Below, in pieces: positions 1 to 8,275 of a stretch of 64,000 bases of DNA. Below the pieces are notes generated by a model, which did not search any database, was not told the DNA's origin, and saw only the letters and a program-made list of their open reading frames with translations. The position numbers and the translations under genes were made by a program. Each line of letters begins with the position of its first letter. Position 1 is the stretch's first letter. Location: NCBI GenBank assembly GCA_017418975.1, contig JAFOMG010000011.1, positions 496,001-560,000 of the forward strand, read 5' to 3'. This DNA comes from Sphingomonas sp. GTDB taxonomy: Bacteria > Pseudomonadota > Alphaproteobacteria > Sphingomonadales > Sphingomonadaceae.

Positions 1-54
1 GGATCGATCACGGCCCCTAAATCCCGGCACGCCCCGCGCTTGTCGAGGAGTTTC

Positions 55-957
55 TCAGCCGAAGGGCAGCAGGTGGCGATAGGGGAAGTTGGTGCTCTCC
101 CAGTGTGACACATAGACGTGCGGCGGCTCGATCACGACGCTGAACTGGCATTTCGGCCGAATCGCCGCCAGCGCATGATATTCCGACTCGGTGAGCCGGG
201 CATTGCGCAGGCGGATGCCCCAGGCGCGCTCCAGCACCGGCGAACGAAACAGCCGCGCATAATCGGCGAAGGATGTCGAATCCCATTCGGGCGTCTCGGC
301 CGGGTTTAGCGACAGGAAGGGAGCGCTCGAATCGGTGAAGTCGACGAAGCCCAGTGCCGGCAGCCGAGTCGCTTCGGCGAGGTGGCCGATGAACCCGCGC
401 GTGCGCCAGTCGCCGCCGGTGCGGATGCATTTCAGCTGAGGCAGGTCGAGCGCGAAGAAGCCGGGCTCGGGTGCTTGGGGCAATTCGAGCGTACGGAGCG
501 CCGGCATGCGCTCGATCAGCGCGGGGAGTTGGTCGTCGGCCACGCAGGCCTGATTGTGATCGCCCGGATCGGAGATCGCCAGTTGGAAGGCGCGCAACCC
601 CGAGAAATCGGGCCGGGCCGCAATCAGCGAGGCAAAATCCCATTCCTTCAGGCCGTTGGTGCCTTCGTCCGGCCCGGAAACACGCAGCTGGACGATGTGG
701 CGCGCGATACCCGGCTGACCGAGCAAATCGAGGAATTCGCCCCAGCCCTCATATTCCGAGCCGCGATAGTCCACCGCCAGCGCGCCGCCGAGGTTGGCGA
801 CTGACAGGCGCGTGCAATGGTCCGGCTCGAGCAGGCGCTGGGCAAGCCACTCGACCTCGTCGCCCTCCTCCACCTCCTGGGCTTCGGCGGCAAGCTGGTT
901 GAGCGTGGCCTGGAGCCCACACAGTTCCGCCAGCGCCGATTCCAGGGACAGGCTCAC
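55..957 (-). CDS. leucine-rich-repeat-like protein of unknown function
   Basis: A 300-residue protein starting at GTG (955-957), whose start overlaps the stop of rlmN as GTGA, so the two are translationally coupled. The sequence contains leucine-spaced segments resembling irregular leucine-rich repeats (for example [18 protein letters not shown] near residue 170) and an aromatic C-terminus ([16 protein letters not shown]). No signal peptide, membrane segment or catalytic motif is visible, so it is probably cytoplasmic. This start was chosen because the open frame extends far upstream inside rlmN, where it is only a shadow of that gene. LRR-like proteins usually mediate protein-protein contacts; the partner here is unknown. 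Function cannot be assigned from sequence. Confidence 0.72.
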   Translation of the reverse strand: MSLSLESALAELCGLQATLNQLAAEAQEVEEGDEVEWLAQRLLEPDHCTRLSVANLGGALAVDYRGSEYEGWGEFLDLLGQPGIARHIVQLRVSGPDEGTNGLKEWDFASLIAARPDFSGLRAFQLAISDPGDHNQACVADDQLPALIERMPALRTLELPQAPEPGFFALDLPQLKCIRTGGDWRTRGFIGHLAEATRLPALGFVDFTDSSAPFLSLNPAETPEWDSTSFADYARLFRSPVLERAWGIRLRNARLTESEYHALAAIRPKCQFSVVIEPPHVYVSHWESTNFPYRHLLPFG

Positions 958-2201
958 CCCAGCGCCGCCATCTTCTCCTCGGCCTCGCGGTCCATCTGGG
1001 CGCGGCTCTTCTTCTCGGCCGCGGTCTTGAGCTGGCCGCAGGCGGCATCGATGTCGCGCCCGCGCGGCGTGCGGACGGGCGCGGAGATGCCCGCCTCGAA
1101 CACGATGTTGCTGAACGCCCGGATCCGCTCCGGCGCCGAGCATTCGTACGGCGCGCCGGGCCAGGGGTTGAAGGGGATCAGGTTCACCTTGGCCGGCAGC
1201 CTGTACTTCTTGAGCAGGCGGACCAGCTCGCGGGCATCGGCGTCGCTGTCGTTCTTGTCCTTCAGCATCACATATTCGAAGGTGATGCGCCGGGCATTGT
1301 TGGCCCCCGGATAATCGGCACAGGCCTGGAGCAGCTCCTCGATCCCGTATTTCCGGTTGAGCGGCACAATCTCGTCGCGCACTTCCTTGGTGATCGCGTG
1401 GAGCGACACCGCCAGGTTCACGCCGATCTCCTCGCCGGCGCGCGCCATCATCGGCACCACGCCGCTGGTCGACAGGGTGATGCGGCGCTTGGAGAGCGCG
1501 AGCCCGTCGCCGTCCATCACGATCGCCAGCCCGTCGCGGACATTGTCGAAATTGTAGAGCGGCTCGCCCATGCCCATCATCACGATGTTGGTGAGCATGC
1601 GGCCCTCGGGCTGGCTCGGCCATTCGCCCAGCGCATCGCGGGCCAGCATCACCTGGCTGACGATCTCGCCCGCGGTCAGGTTGCGCACCAGCCGCATCGT
1701 GCCGGTGTGGCAGAAGCGGCAGTTGAGCGTGCAGCCCACCTGGCTGGAGACGCAGAGCGTGCCGCGGTCCGCATCGGGGATGAAGACCATCTCATAGTCC
1801 TGGCCGTCCGCCGAGCGGAGCAGCCATTTGCGCGTGCCGTCGGTGGAGACCTGCGCCTCCACCACCTCGGGGCGGCCGATCACGAAGCGCTCGGCGAGCC
1901 AGGGGTGCTGCGCCTTGGCGATGTCGGTCATCGCCGCGAAATCGGTCGCGCCGCGATTGTAGATCCAGTGCCAGATCTGCTTGGCGCGCAGCTTGGCCTG
2001 TTTCGGCTCCAGCCCGGCATCGGCGAGCACCGCGCGAAGCTGCTCGCGCGCGAGGCCGATCAGGTCGGTGCGGCCGTCCTCGCGCGCCACTGCGGGGCGG
2101 GGCACGGGCACGGGGTCGATGTGCCCGGGAATGGGCATAGGCTCGATGTGCCCGTGAACGGGCGAGGGCGCGGCCGAAGCTGTCTGCATGACCGCGCACA
2201 T
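954..2201 (-). CDS. rlmN: 23S rRNA (adenine2503-C2)/tRNA methyltransferase RlmN, radical SAM
   Basis: Radical-SAM enzyme that methylates C2 of A2503 in 23S rRNA and A37 of some tRNAs, affecting translational fidelity. Seen directly: the radical SAM cluster motif [13 protein letters not shown] (CxxxCxxC), the SAM-binding [13 protein letters not shown] segment, the N-terminal helical domain with [11 protein letters not shown], and the conserved C-terminal [13 protein letters not shown] and RTPRGRDI segments. At 415 residues it is slightly longer than usual because of a Pro-rich N-terminal extension containing a near-duplicated [18 protein letters not shown] motif. ATG at 2201 is preceded by a weak GAGA; an internal ATG at 2189 is an alternative. 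It is followed, with overlap, by the LRR-like gene. Confidence 0.96.
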   Translation of the reverse strand: MCAVMQTASAAPSPVHGHIEPMPIPGHIDPVPVPRPAVAREDGRTDLIGLAREQLRAVLADAGLEPKQAKLRAKQIWHWIYNRGATDFAAMTDIAKAQHPWLAERFVIGRPEVVEAQVSTDGTRKWLLRSADGQDYEMVFIPDADRGTLCVSSQVGCTLNCRFCHTGTMRLVRNLTAGEIVSQVMLARDALGEWPSQPEGRMLTNIVMMGMGEPLYNFDNVRDGLAIVMDGDGLALSKRRITLSTSGVVPMMARAGEEIGVNLAVSLHAITKEVRDEIVPLNRKYGIEELLQACADYPGANNARRITFEYVMLKDKNDSDADARELVRLLKKYRLPAKVNLIPFNPWPGAPYECSAPERIRAFSNIVFEAGISAPVRTPRGRDIDAACGQLKTAAEKKSRAQMDREAEEKMAALG

Positions 2202-2217
2202 AGTCGATCTCGCACGA

Positions 2218-3153
2218 TTATTCCAGTGACCCCAGCGCCTCGAGGCTGGTTCGCAGCGATTCGACCAGCCCGGTGTGCGGCTCCTCGCCCAGAAAGGCCA
2301 CCAGCTCGCGATTGTCGAGGCGCACGGGGTGGTTCCAGAAGGGGCGCATCTCGATCAGCTCGCGCAGGGTGGGATTGAACGGCGCGGCGAGCGGCAGCAG
2401 CGCCCAGGGCAGGCGGACATGCTTCGCCTTGCCGCCCGCCGCCGCCGCGATCGCCGCCGGAAAGCCGCTGCCGTCCGGGTCCCAATGGCCGGCGAAATGG
2501 AAGCGGGCGAAGCGCGGCAATTCCGCCTCGCGATCGAGCAGCCGGGCGAAAGTCTCGCCGACATCGGGCAGATAGGCCCAGGCATGTCCCGTGCCGCGCC
2601 GCCCCGGATTGGTCACGCGCGTCACCGGCTTGCCCGGGGTGATCATCCCCTGCGAGAGCCAGCTGTTGCCCGGCCGCGGTCCATAATAGTCGCCCGCGCG
2701 CAGGATCAGCGCGCGCACCCCGGATTCGGCGATCCGCGCCTCCATCGCCTTGCGGATCGCGCCTTTCCGGGTACCCGGCTCCTGCGGCGAATCGGGCCGC
2801 GCGACCGGGGTCTCGGCGGGGTCGTAATTATAGATCGTGCCCGGCAGCGCGAGGCGGGCGTCGTTGGCCCAGGCCGCCTCGATGCTGTTTTCCAGCATGG
2901 GCAGCACCCGCTTGTCCCATTCGCGATAGCCGGGCGGGTTCACCGCATGGATCAGCGCGTTCGCGCCCTCGGCCGCGGCCAGCACGTCGCCGCGGACCAT
3001 CGCGTCGCCCTCGCGCCAGTCGATCCGGGGGTCGAGCCCGGGGCGGATCTGGCGGACCAGCCCGCGCACCTGCCACCCCCGGGCGAGCAGCGCCCGCGCC
3101 GTCTCGCCGCCCACCCCGCCGGTAGCGCCCAGTGCCAATGCAATTCCAGACAT
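2218..3153 (-). CDS. NAD(P)-binding epimerase/NmrA-like (SDR atypical) protein
   Basis: Atypical short-chain dehydrogenase with an N-terminal Rossmann nucleotide-binding loop ([17 protein letters not shown]), as in the NAD-dependent epimerase/NmrA-like families. A conserved YGPRPGNSW segment follows (about residues 155-165), and the C-terminal part is typical of sugar-epimerase-like proteins. The classical YxxxK pair is not obvious, so it may be a redox sensor or reductase rather than a true epimerase. ATG at 3153 was chosen because GGAG lies 6-7 bases upstream; longer GTG/ATG starts reach 3180. It is divergent from a LysR-type regulator 93 bp away, the common arrangement in which the LysR protein controls the neighbouring enzyme. 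The substrate is unknown. Confidence 0.8.
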   Translation of the reverse strand: MSGIALALGATGGVGGETARALLARGWQVRGLVRQIRPGLDPRIDWREGDAMVRGDVLAAAEGANALIHAVNPPGYREWDKRVLPMLENSIEAAWANDARLALPGTIYNYDPAETPVARPDSPQEPGTRKGAIRKAMEARIAESGVRALILRAGDYYGPRPGNSWLSQGMITPGKPVTRVTNPGRRGTGHAWAYLPDVGETFARLLDREAELPRFARFHFAGHWDPDGSGFPAAIAAAAGGKAKHVRLPWALLPLAAPFNPTLRELIEMRPFWNHPVRLDNRELVAFLGEEPHTGLVESLRTSLEALGSLE

Positions 3154-3246
3154 TCTCATCTCCATCACCACTTGCGTCACCAGCTATGGAGAGAGTCGAA
3201 CTGGCAGAAAATTGCCTAACCTTTGCAGTCCGTATACAGGAATTTG

Positions 3247-4125
3247 ATGAACCCGATCGACTGGGAGCAGCAGCGCGCCTTTCTGGCGGTGCTCGAGACC
3301 GGCAGCCTGTCCGGCGCGGCGCGTCGGCTGAATCTTGCGCAGCCGACGGTTCGGACGCGGATCGAAGCGCTCGAGACGGCGCTGGGCACGCCGCTGTTCA
3401 CGCGCTCCCCCGGCGGGCTCACCCCCACGGAGCGGGGTCAGGCGTTGCACGAGCATGCCCGCGCCATGGCGCTCGCTTCCGACGCATTTGTCCGCACCGC
3501 CTCGGCGGCGCCCGACGAGATTGCCGGCACGGTGCGCGTCACCGCCAGCGAAGTGATTGCGGTGGAGGCGCTGCCGCCGGTCCTCGCCACCCTTGCCCGG
3601 CGATATCCGCGCCTGGTGATCGAGCTGAGCCCGAGCAACCGCAATGAGGACGTGCTGCGCCGTGAGGCCGATGTGGCCGTTCGGATGGTGCCGCCCCGGC
3701 AGGAAGCGCTGGTCGCCCGGCGCATCGGCGCGGTGCCGCTCGGGGTGCACGCGCATCCGGACTATCTTGCCGGCCGGCCGCACCCGGTCCGCTTCGCCGA
3801 TCTCGCCGGCCACCGGCTGATCGGACCCCAGAGCGATTCGCCCACGCTGCGCGCGGTGCAGGCGGCGGGTTTTCCCGTGAAGCTCGGCGAGCTGGGCTTT
3901 CGCAGCGACAGCGACCATGCCCAGCTCGCCGCCATCCGGGCGGGGCTGGGCATCGGCATCTGCCAGGTGCCGATCGGCCGGCGCGACGGGCTGGTCCGGC
4001 TGCTGCCCGACTTCCGGTTCGACCTTGAGACCTGGGTGGTCTGCCACGAGGATCTGCGCGGCCTGGCCCGCGTGCGCACCGTGTTCGACGCGCTCGTCGC
4101 CGGCCTGAAGGCCTATCTCGGTTAA
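3247..4125 (+). CDS. LysR-family transcriptional regulator
   Basis: A 292-residue LysR-type regulator. The N-terminal winged helix-turn-helix is clear (FLAVLETGSLSGAARRLNLA, then TVRTRIEALETALGTPLFTR, about residues 10-50). The C-terminal periplasmic-binding-like effector domain follows, with the family's HAHPDYL...LIGPQSDS and RAGLGIGICQVPIGR segments. ATG at 3247 is used because it matches the usual LysR N-terminus (NPIDWEQQRAFLAV); the in-frame ATG at 3223 would add eight atypical residues. It is divergently transcribed from the epimerase-like gene, its probable target, and probably autoregulates from the shared intergenic region. The effector is unknown. Confidence 0.93.
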   Translation: MNPIDWEQQRAFLAVLETGSLSGAARRLNLAQPTVRTRIEALETALGTPLFTRSPGGLTPTERGQALHEHARAMALASDAFVRTASAAPDEIAGTVRVTASEVIAVEALPPVLATLARRYPRLVIELSPSNRNEDVLRREADVAVRMVPPRQEALVARRIGAVPLGVHAHPDYLAGRPHPVRFADLAGHRLIGPQSDSPTLRAVQAAGFPVKLGELGFRSDSDHAQLAAIRAGLGIGICQVPIGRRDGLVRLLPDFRFDLETWVVCHEDLRGLARVRTVFDALVAGLKAYLG

Positions 4126-4231
4126 CCCCGGCGGAGCCACGACGCACCGCGTTCGGCTTGTCCTGTTGCGTCCGCGCACCGCAGCCTTGCGTTCAAGGGG
4201 GTGAGTTGGTTGCGTTTTTTGGAGTGCAGTA

Positions 4232-4630
4232 ATGAATCTCTTCGGTACCATCCTCGCCGGCGCGACGCTGGCCATCGCCCCGGCCGCGCTGGCCCAGACC
4301 GCGCCGCAGACCACCCCCGCCGATCCGGCCCAGACGGCTCCGGCACCCGCCGCGCCACAGGCGGCCGGGCCGGTGAGCGAGGCCGAAGTCGGCCAGTTCG
4401 CCACCGCGGCGCTCGAGATCGACAAGATCCGCAAGGACACCGCCACGCCCGAGGCCGACAAGGGCACCAAGATGGCCGCCGCCGCCACCGCCGCGGGCCT
4501 GACCCCCGAGCGTTTCAACGCGATCGGCCAGGCCATGCAGACCGACACCGCGCTCAACAAGCGCATCCAGGCGGCAGCCAGCGCGAAGCTGGCCGCATCG
4601 GGCGGCGCACCGGCGGCGAAGCAGCCATAA
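4232..4630 (+). CDS. DUF4168 secreted protein
   Basis: A 132-residue exported protein. The N-terminal signal peptide (hydrophobic TILAGATLAIAPAALA, AxA-type cleavage near residue 21) is followed by an Ala/Pro/Gln/Thr linker. The conserved part (about residues 45-115) matches DUF4168: a helical segment around VGQFATAALEIDKIRKD and a second around LTPERFNAIGQAMQTD. The C-terminus is Ala-rich. A good Shine-Dalgarno GGAG precedes the ATG by about nine bases. A hairpin with 11-bp arms lies just downstream. DUF4168 proteins are small periplasmic proteins of unknown role, often near cell-envelope genes; nothing here narrows the function. Confidence 0.88.
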   Translation: MNLFGTILAGATLAIAPAALAQTAPQTTPADPAQTAPAPAAPQAAGPVSEAEVGQFATAALEIDKIRKDTATPEADKGTKMAAAATAAGLTPERFNAIGQAMQTDTALNKRIQAAASAKLAASGGAPAAKQP

Positions 4631-4642
4631 GGGTTGGACGAT

Positions 4643-4677
4643 GAGGCGGACCGCGTCGACAGGCGGCGGTCCGCCTC
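4643..4677 (+). terminator. hairpin downstream of the DUF4168 gene
   Basis: Perfect 11-bp arms (GAGGCGGACCG / CGGTCCGCCTC) with a 13-base loop, 12 bases after the stop codon. There is no real T tract, so it may act with Rho or as an mRNA 3' stabiliser. Confidence 0.5.
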
Positions 4678-5003
4678 GGCATATTCTACCCGTCACCCTG
4701 AACTTGTTTGGCACATATCCCCTTGCGACAAGGGGCCCGATACCCATCATCCCCGCGAAGGCGGGGATCCATTCCGTCTGCCGCGCCGCCGGATGCCGGC
4801 ATCGCCGAATCCCTCCGGCACGTCGAGCACCCAGACGCTAAGGCCCTGTGCCATGGCCAGCTTCGCACGCCCCCCGTGCCATGCCAGGAGTTTGTGCGGG
4901 GCCCGTCCGAATGCCGGCCCCGTGTTCGCGCCGTGGGAGTGGGCGGTTTCGGCGGCGCCTGCCTCCTAACGGGCTCTTAACCATGTCGGGCTAGACCCGG
5001 GCC
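4678..5003. other. 326-bp intergenic stretch with REP-like palindrome and a possible gene remnant
   Basis: Contains a half REP-like motif beginning CGTCACCCTGAACTTGTTT at about 4690. A perfect palindrome ATCCCCGC-GAAG-GCGGGGAT follows at 4749-4768. On the minus strand, 4747-4965 forms an open frame of 73 codons with no plausible start at its beginning; it reads into the palindrome before stopping. This could be a decayed gene end. No RNA gene or clear promoter was recognised. Confidence 0.45.
4749..4768. repeat. REP-like palindrome (GTCATCCCCGC family)
   Basis: Perfect 8-bp inverted arms ATCCCCGC/GCGGGGAT around GAAG. The same core recurs at 11424-11443 and 11532-11551, so it belongs to a dispersed palindromic family, not a gene-specific terminator. 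Confidence 0.75.
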
Positions 5004-6716
5004 ATGCCCGCGAGCTCCCTTCCGATGCGTTGGCGCGAGCCCGCGCTCGCGGTGCTGCTCGCGACGGTGCTCACCCTGGCCTGGGCCCTGCGCGACTGGC
5101 ACGACCTCGCCGCGCTCCGGCTGCCCGACACCGATGACATGGTGCGTCTCCAGCAGATTCGCGACTGGCTGGCCGGGCAGCGTTTCGGCGACCTTGCCCA
5201 GCACCGCCTCGGGCCCATACCGGGGCTGGAGATGCACTGGTCGCGGCTCGCCGATCTGGCCCCCGCCGGACTGATCGTCGCGCTGACGCCGCTGCTCGGC
5301 GAGCATGGTGCGGCGCTGGCCGCGGTGATCCTGTGGCCGGCTTCGCTGTTCTGCGCCGCGCTGGCGTTGACCGGCGCGGTGGCGGGCCGGCTGGGCGCGC
5401 CGGCGGCGACGGCGATCCTGCTCGCCGCGCTCGCCTATCCGGCGACCAGCCTGTTCCTGCCCGGGCGGATCGACCATCACGGATTGCAGCTCGTCCTGAT
5501 CCTGTACCTGGCGCGCGCGCTGATCGGCACGGGCACGCCGCGGGCCGGCATCGGCGCGGCGCTCGCCGTGACGGCGTCGCTCGTCATCGGGCTCGAGACG
5601 CTGCCGCTGCTCGGTATCGCCGGTGCGGCGCTGGTGCTGCTCTGGGTCGCGGACCGGCCGGGCAGCCGCGGCCGGCTGTTCGGCTTCGGCATGGCTCTGC
5701 CGCTCGCGCTCGCCGGGGCGGGAATCCTCTTCCGCACGAGCGGCTGGGGCGTGCCGGCCTGTGACGGCTTCACCGGAATATTGTGGCGCGCGGCGCAATG
5801 TGCCGCGCTCGCGCCGATGGGACTCGCCCTGTTTGCCGTCGCGGCACCGCATGGGCCGCGCGCACGCGCGGCCGCCGCCGGGATCGCCGGCGCAGCGGTG
5901 GCGGTGGCGGTGCTGCTGCTCGCGCCGCAATGCCTCGACCCCTATGGCGAGGTCGATCCGCTGCTCGCCCGCCTGTGGCTTGCCGAGGTCGGCGAGGCGC
6001 AGCCCCTGTTCGGCGCGCCGCCCGCCAATGCCATCGCCTATGCCGGGCTCGCCCTGGCCGGGCTGGTCGCGTCGCTCGTGATCGCCCGGCGGCGGCGCGA
6101 GGCCGGCTGGTGGGTGCTGGCCGCGCTCCAGTTCGCCGCGCTGGCGATCACGCTGTTCCAGTTGCGCGGCGCCTATGCCGGGGCAATGCTCGCCGCGCCG
6201 GCCCTGGCGGTGACGATCGGCGCGGCGCGGGCCCGCGGCCCGCTGGTGCTGCTCGCCGCCTGGATCGCCGCGACCGGCATCCTCTATCCGATCGCCGCCA
6301 CCGCGCTCTTCCCGCCGCGTGCCGCCTCCGGGCCGAGCTGCACCACGCCGGAGAGCCTTGCCCGGCTGGCGGCGCTCCCGCCCGGGCACCTGCTCGCGCC
6401 GCTCGACCTGGGCGCCTATGCGCTCGCCGCCACGCCGCACGCGGTGCTCGCCGCGCCCTATCACCGCAACAATCGGGGAAACCGCGCCATGTACGACTTC
6501 TTCCTGGGCCAGCCCGCGCAATCGGAGGCGATCGCGCGGGCATGGGGCATCGACTATGTCGCCTTCTGCCCCGACGATCTCGATCGCTTCGCCAGGGAAG
6601 CGCGGGAGCCGCGCAGCCTCGCTGCCAGCCTGCGCGCCGGATCGGTGCCCGACTGGCTGGTGCCCATCGGCGGCGGGGACGCGCCGCGCATCTACAGGCT
6701 GGCGTCGCGCCACTGA
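5004..6716 (+). CDS. polytopic membrane protein, GT-C glycosyltransferase-like (STT3-type motifs)
   Basis: A 570-residue integral membrane protein with roughly 11-13 hydrophobic segments. Seen: an N-terminal membrane helix (residues 12-29), then a periplasmic-loop acidic motif PDTDDMVR (Asp42, Asp44, Asp45), MHWSR at 77-81, and GRIDHHGLQ with Asp157-His158-His159. An acidic DxD-like motif after the first helix plus a second Asp/His motif is the layout of GT-C enzymes, including oligosaccharyltransferase STT3/PglB, which use polyprenyl-linked sugars at the outer face of the inner membrane. The soluble C-terminal part (about 430-570) would be periplasmic. Its stop overlaps the next start (TGATG), so it is coupled with the following membrane protein. 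Donor and acceptor are unknown; the GT-C label is inference from motif layout. Confidence 0.75.
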   Translation: MPASSLPMRWREPALAVLLATVLTLAWALRDWHDLAALRLPDTDDMVRLQQIRDWLAGQRFGDLAQHRLGPIPGLEMHWSRLADLAPAGLIVALTPLLGEHGAALAAVILWPASLFCAALALTGAVAGRLGAPAATAILLAALAYPATSLFLPGRIDHHGLQLVLILYLARALIGTGTPRAGIGAALAVTASLVIGLETLPLLGIAGAALVLLWVADRPGSRGRLFGFGMALPLALAGAGILFRTSGWGVPACDGFTGILWRAAQCAALAPMGLALFAVAAPHGPRARAAAAGIAGAAVAVAVLLLAPQCLDPYGEVDPLLARLWLAEVGEAQPLFGAPPANAIAYAGLALAGLVASLVIARRRREAGWWVLAALQFAALAITLFQLRGAYAGAMLAAPALAVTIGAARARGPLVLLAAWIAATGILYPIAATALFPPRAASGPSCTTPESLARLAALPPGHLLAPLDLGAYALAATPHAVLAAPYHRNNRGNRAMYDFFLGQPAQSEAIARAWGIDYVAFCPDDLDRFAREAREPRSLAASLRAGSVPDWLVPIGGGDAPRIYRLASRH

Positions 6717-8266
6717 TGGAGCAGGCGGCCGTCCGCTGGTGGGAGACGCGCTGGTTCGCGCTGGCCGCGATCCTGGCGTCGTGCGTGCCGCTGCTCGCAC
6801 CGGGCGTACCGCCGCTCACCGACCTGCCGGGGCATATCGGCCGGTTCCGGGTGATGCTCGGCACCGATGCGGACATGCTTGGCCAATGGTATCATTTCCA
6901 ATGGCGGCTGATCGGCAATCTCGGCGCCGATCTGCTGGTCGCGGGCCTTGCGCCGCTGGCCGGGCTGGAGCCGGCGGTGAAGCTGGTCACGATCGCGACG
7001 GTCGCGCTTTCCGCCGCCGGCATCCTGTGGATCGCGCGGGAGGTGCATGGCCGGGTAACGCCCTTCGCGCTGTTCGCGCTGCCGCTGGTCTACAACTACG
7101 CCTTTCATTTCGGCTTCCTCAACTTCGCGCTGGCGGCGGCGCTCGCGCTCAACGGCTTCGCCTTGTGGCTGCGGCTCGGGCGGCAGGGCCGGACGAGGCT
7201 GCGCGCGGCGCTGTTCCTGCCGCTGGCCTGCATCGTCTGGGTCGCGCACGTCATGGGCTGGGGCATGCTGGGGCTGATGGTGTTCGGCGCCGAGCTGGCG
7301 CTGCGGCGCCGGCAGGGCGGCGGGTGGATGGACGCGGCGACGCGCGCCGCCATCGCCTGCCTGCCGCTCGCGTCGCCGTTGCTGCCGCTGCTGCTCTGGC
7401 GGCCCGGCGGCGGCGGCGGGATCACCGAGCGCTTCTTCAGCCTGCGCAAGGTCTCGTGGCTGGCGATCTTCCTGCGCGACCGCTGGTGGCCGTTCGACTT
7501 CTGCTCGGTGCTGCTGCTCTGGGGGCTGGTCTATCGAAGCCTGCGCGATCCGCGCTTCGGCCATGTGGCGGCATTGTCGGGGGCGTGCCTGATGCTGGCC
7601 GGCGCCTTCCTTCTCATCCCCTACAAGCTGTTCGGCTCCGCCTATGCCGATATGCGGCTGGCGCCGTTCATCGTCCTGCTGGCGCTGCTCGCGACCCGCG
7701 TCGACAAGGGCATCGGCGCGCGCGAGCTGCGCTGGCTGGCGATCGCCGGCCTGGCGTTCTTCCTGGCGCGGACGGCGGGAACCACGATCAGCTTCTGGCA
7801 ATATGGCCGCGAATATGATCGTCAGCTCGCCGCGCTCGACCATGTTCCGCGCGGCGCCCGGATCGTCGCGTTCGTCGGCGACAATTGCATCGATCCCTGG
7901 GCGCTGAGCCGGCTTGATCATCTCTCCGGCCTGGCGATGGCGCGCCGCGCGGCCTTTTCGAACGACCAGTGGGAGCTCGCCGGCTCGGCGCTGCTCACCA
8001 TCGACGCGCCCGCGATGGGCGCGTTCGCGATCGATCCGTCCGAAGTGGTCCTCGCCGCCCCCTGCAAGGACAAGCAGGACCGGATGACCATCGACCAGGC
8101 GCTGCGCGGCTTCCCGCGCGACGCGTTCGACTATGTCTGGCTGATCGCGCCGCCGCCCTTCGACGCGCGGCTGCTCGCCGGCACGACGCCCGTCTGGCGG
8201 GACGGCGCCAGCGGGCTGTACAAGATCGACAGGAACCGCTTGTCGGGCGGCGCCCCTGCGCACTAG
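6716..8266 (+). CDS. polytopic membrane protein, paralogue 1 of a tandem pair
   Basis: A 516-residue membrane protein with about ten hydrophobic segments and a soluble C-terminal part (about residues 370-516). The start ATG overlaps the preceding gene's stop. It is clearly paralogous to the next gene. Shared landmarks are WWETRWF / WWQTRWF at the N-terminus, LTDLPGHIGRFRV / LVDLPGHMGRYRV, ILWIAREVHGR / MLWIAREVHGR, FHFGFLNFAL / FHFGFVNFAL, FGSAYADMRL, FPRDAFDYVW and a terminal WRDGxSxLxKID. The conserved PPLTDLPGHIGR loop after the first helix sits where GT-C enzymes carry their acidic catalytic motif, so a lipid-linked sugar transferase is possible. No function is proven. Likely cotranscribed with its two neighbours. 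Confidence 0.8.
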   Translation: MEQAAVRWWETRWFALAAILASCVPLLAPGVPPLTDLPGHIGRFRVMLGTDADMLGQWYHFQWRLIGNLGADLLVAGLAPLAGLEPAVKLVTIATVALSAAGILWIAREVHGRVTPFALFALPLVYNYAFHFGFLNFALAAALALNGFALWLRLGRQGRTRLRAALFLPLACIVWVAHVMGWGMLGLMVFGAELALRRRQGGGWMDAATRAAIACLPLASPLLPLLLWRPGGGGGITERFFSLRKVSWLAIFLRDRWWPFDFCSVLLLWGLVYRSLRDPRFGHVAALSGACLMLAGAFLLIPYKLFGSAYADMRLAPFIVLLALLATRVDKGIGARELRWLAIAGLAFFLARTAGTTISFWQYGREYDRQLAALDHVPRGARIVAFVGDNCIDPWALSRLDHLSGLAMARRAAFSNDQWELAGSALLTIDAPAMGAFAIDPSEVVLAAPCKDKQDRMTIDQALRGFPRDAFDYVWLIAPPPFDARLLAGTTPVWRDGASGLYKIDRNRLSGGAPAH

Positions 8267-8275
8267 AAGGCGCGG

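Noticed and set aside
55..1623. Long minus-strand frame continuing from the LRR-like gene into rlmN.
   Set aside because: Only the part after GTG 957 has coding character; upstream it is an alternative frame of rlmN.
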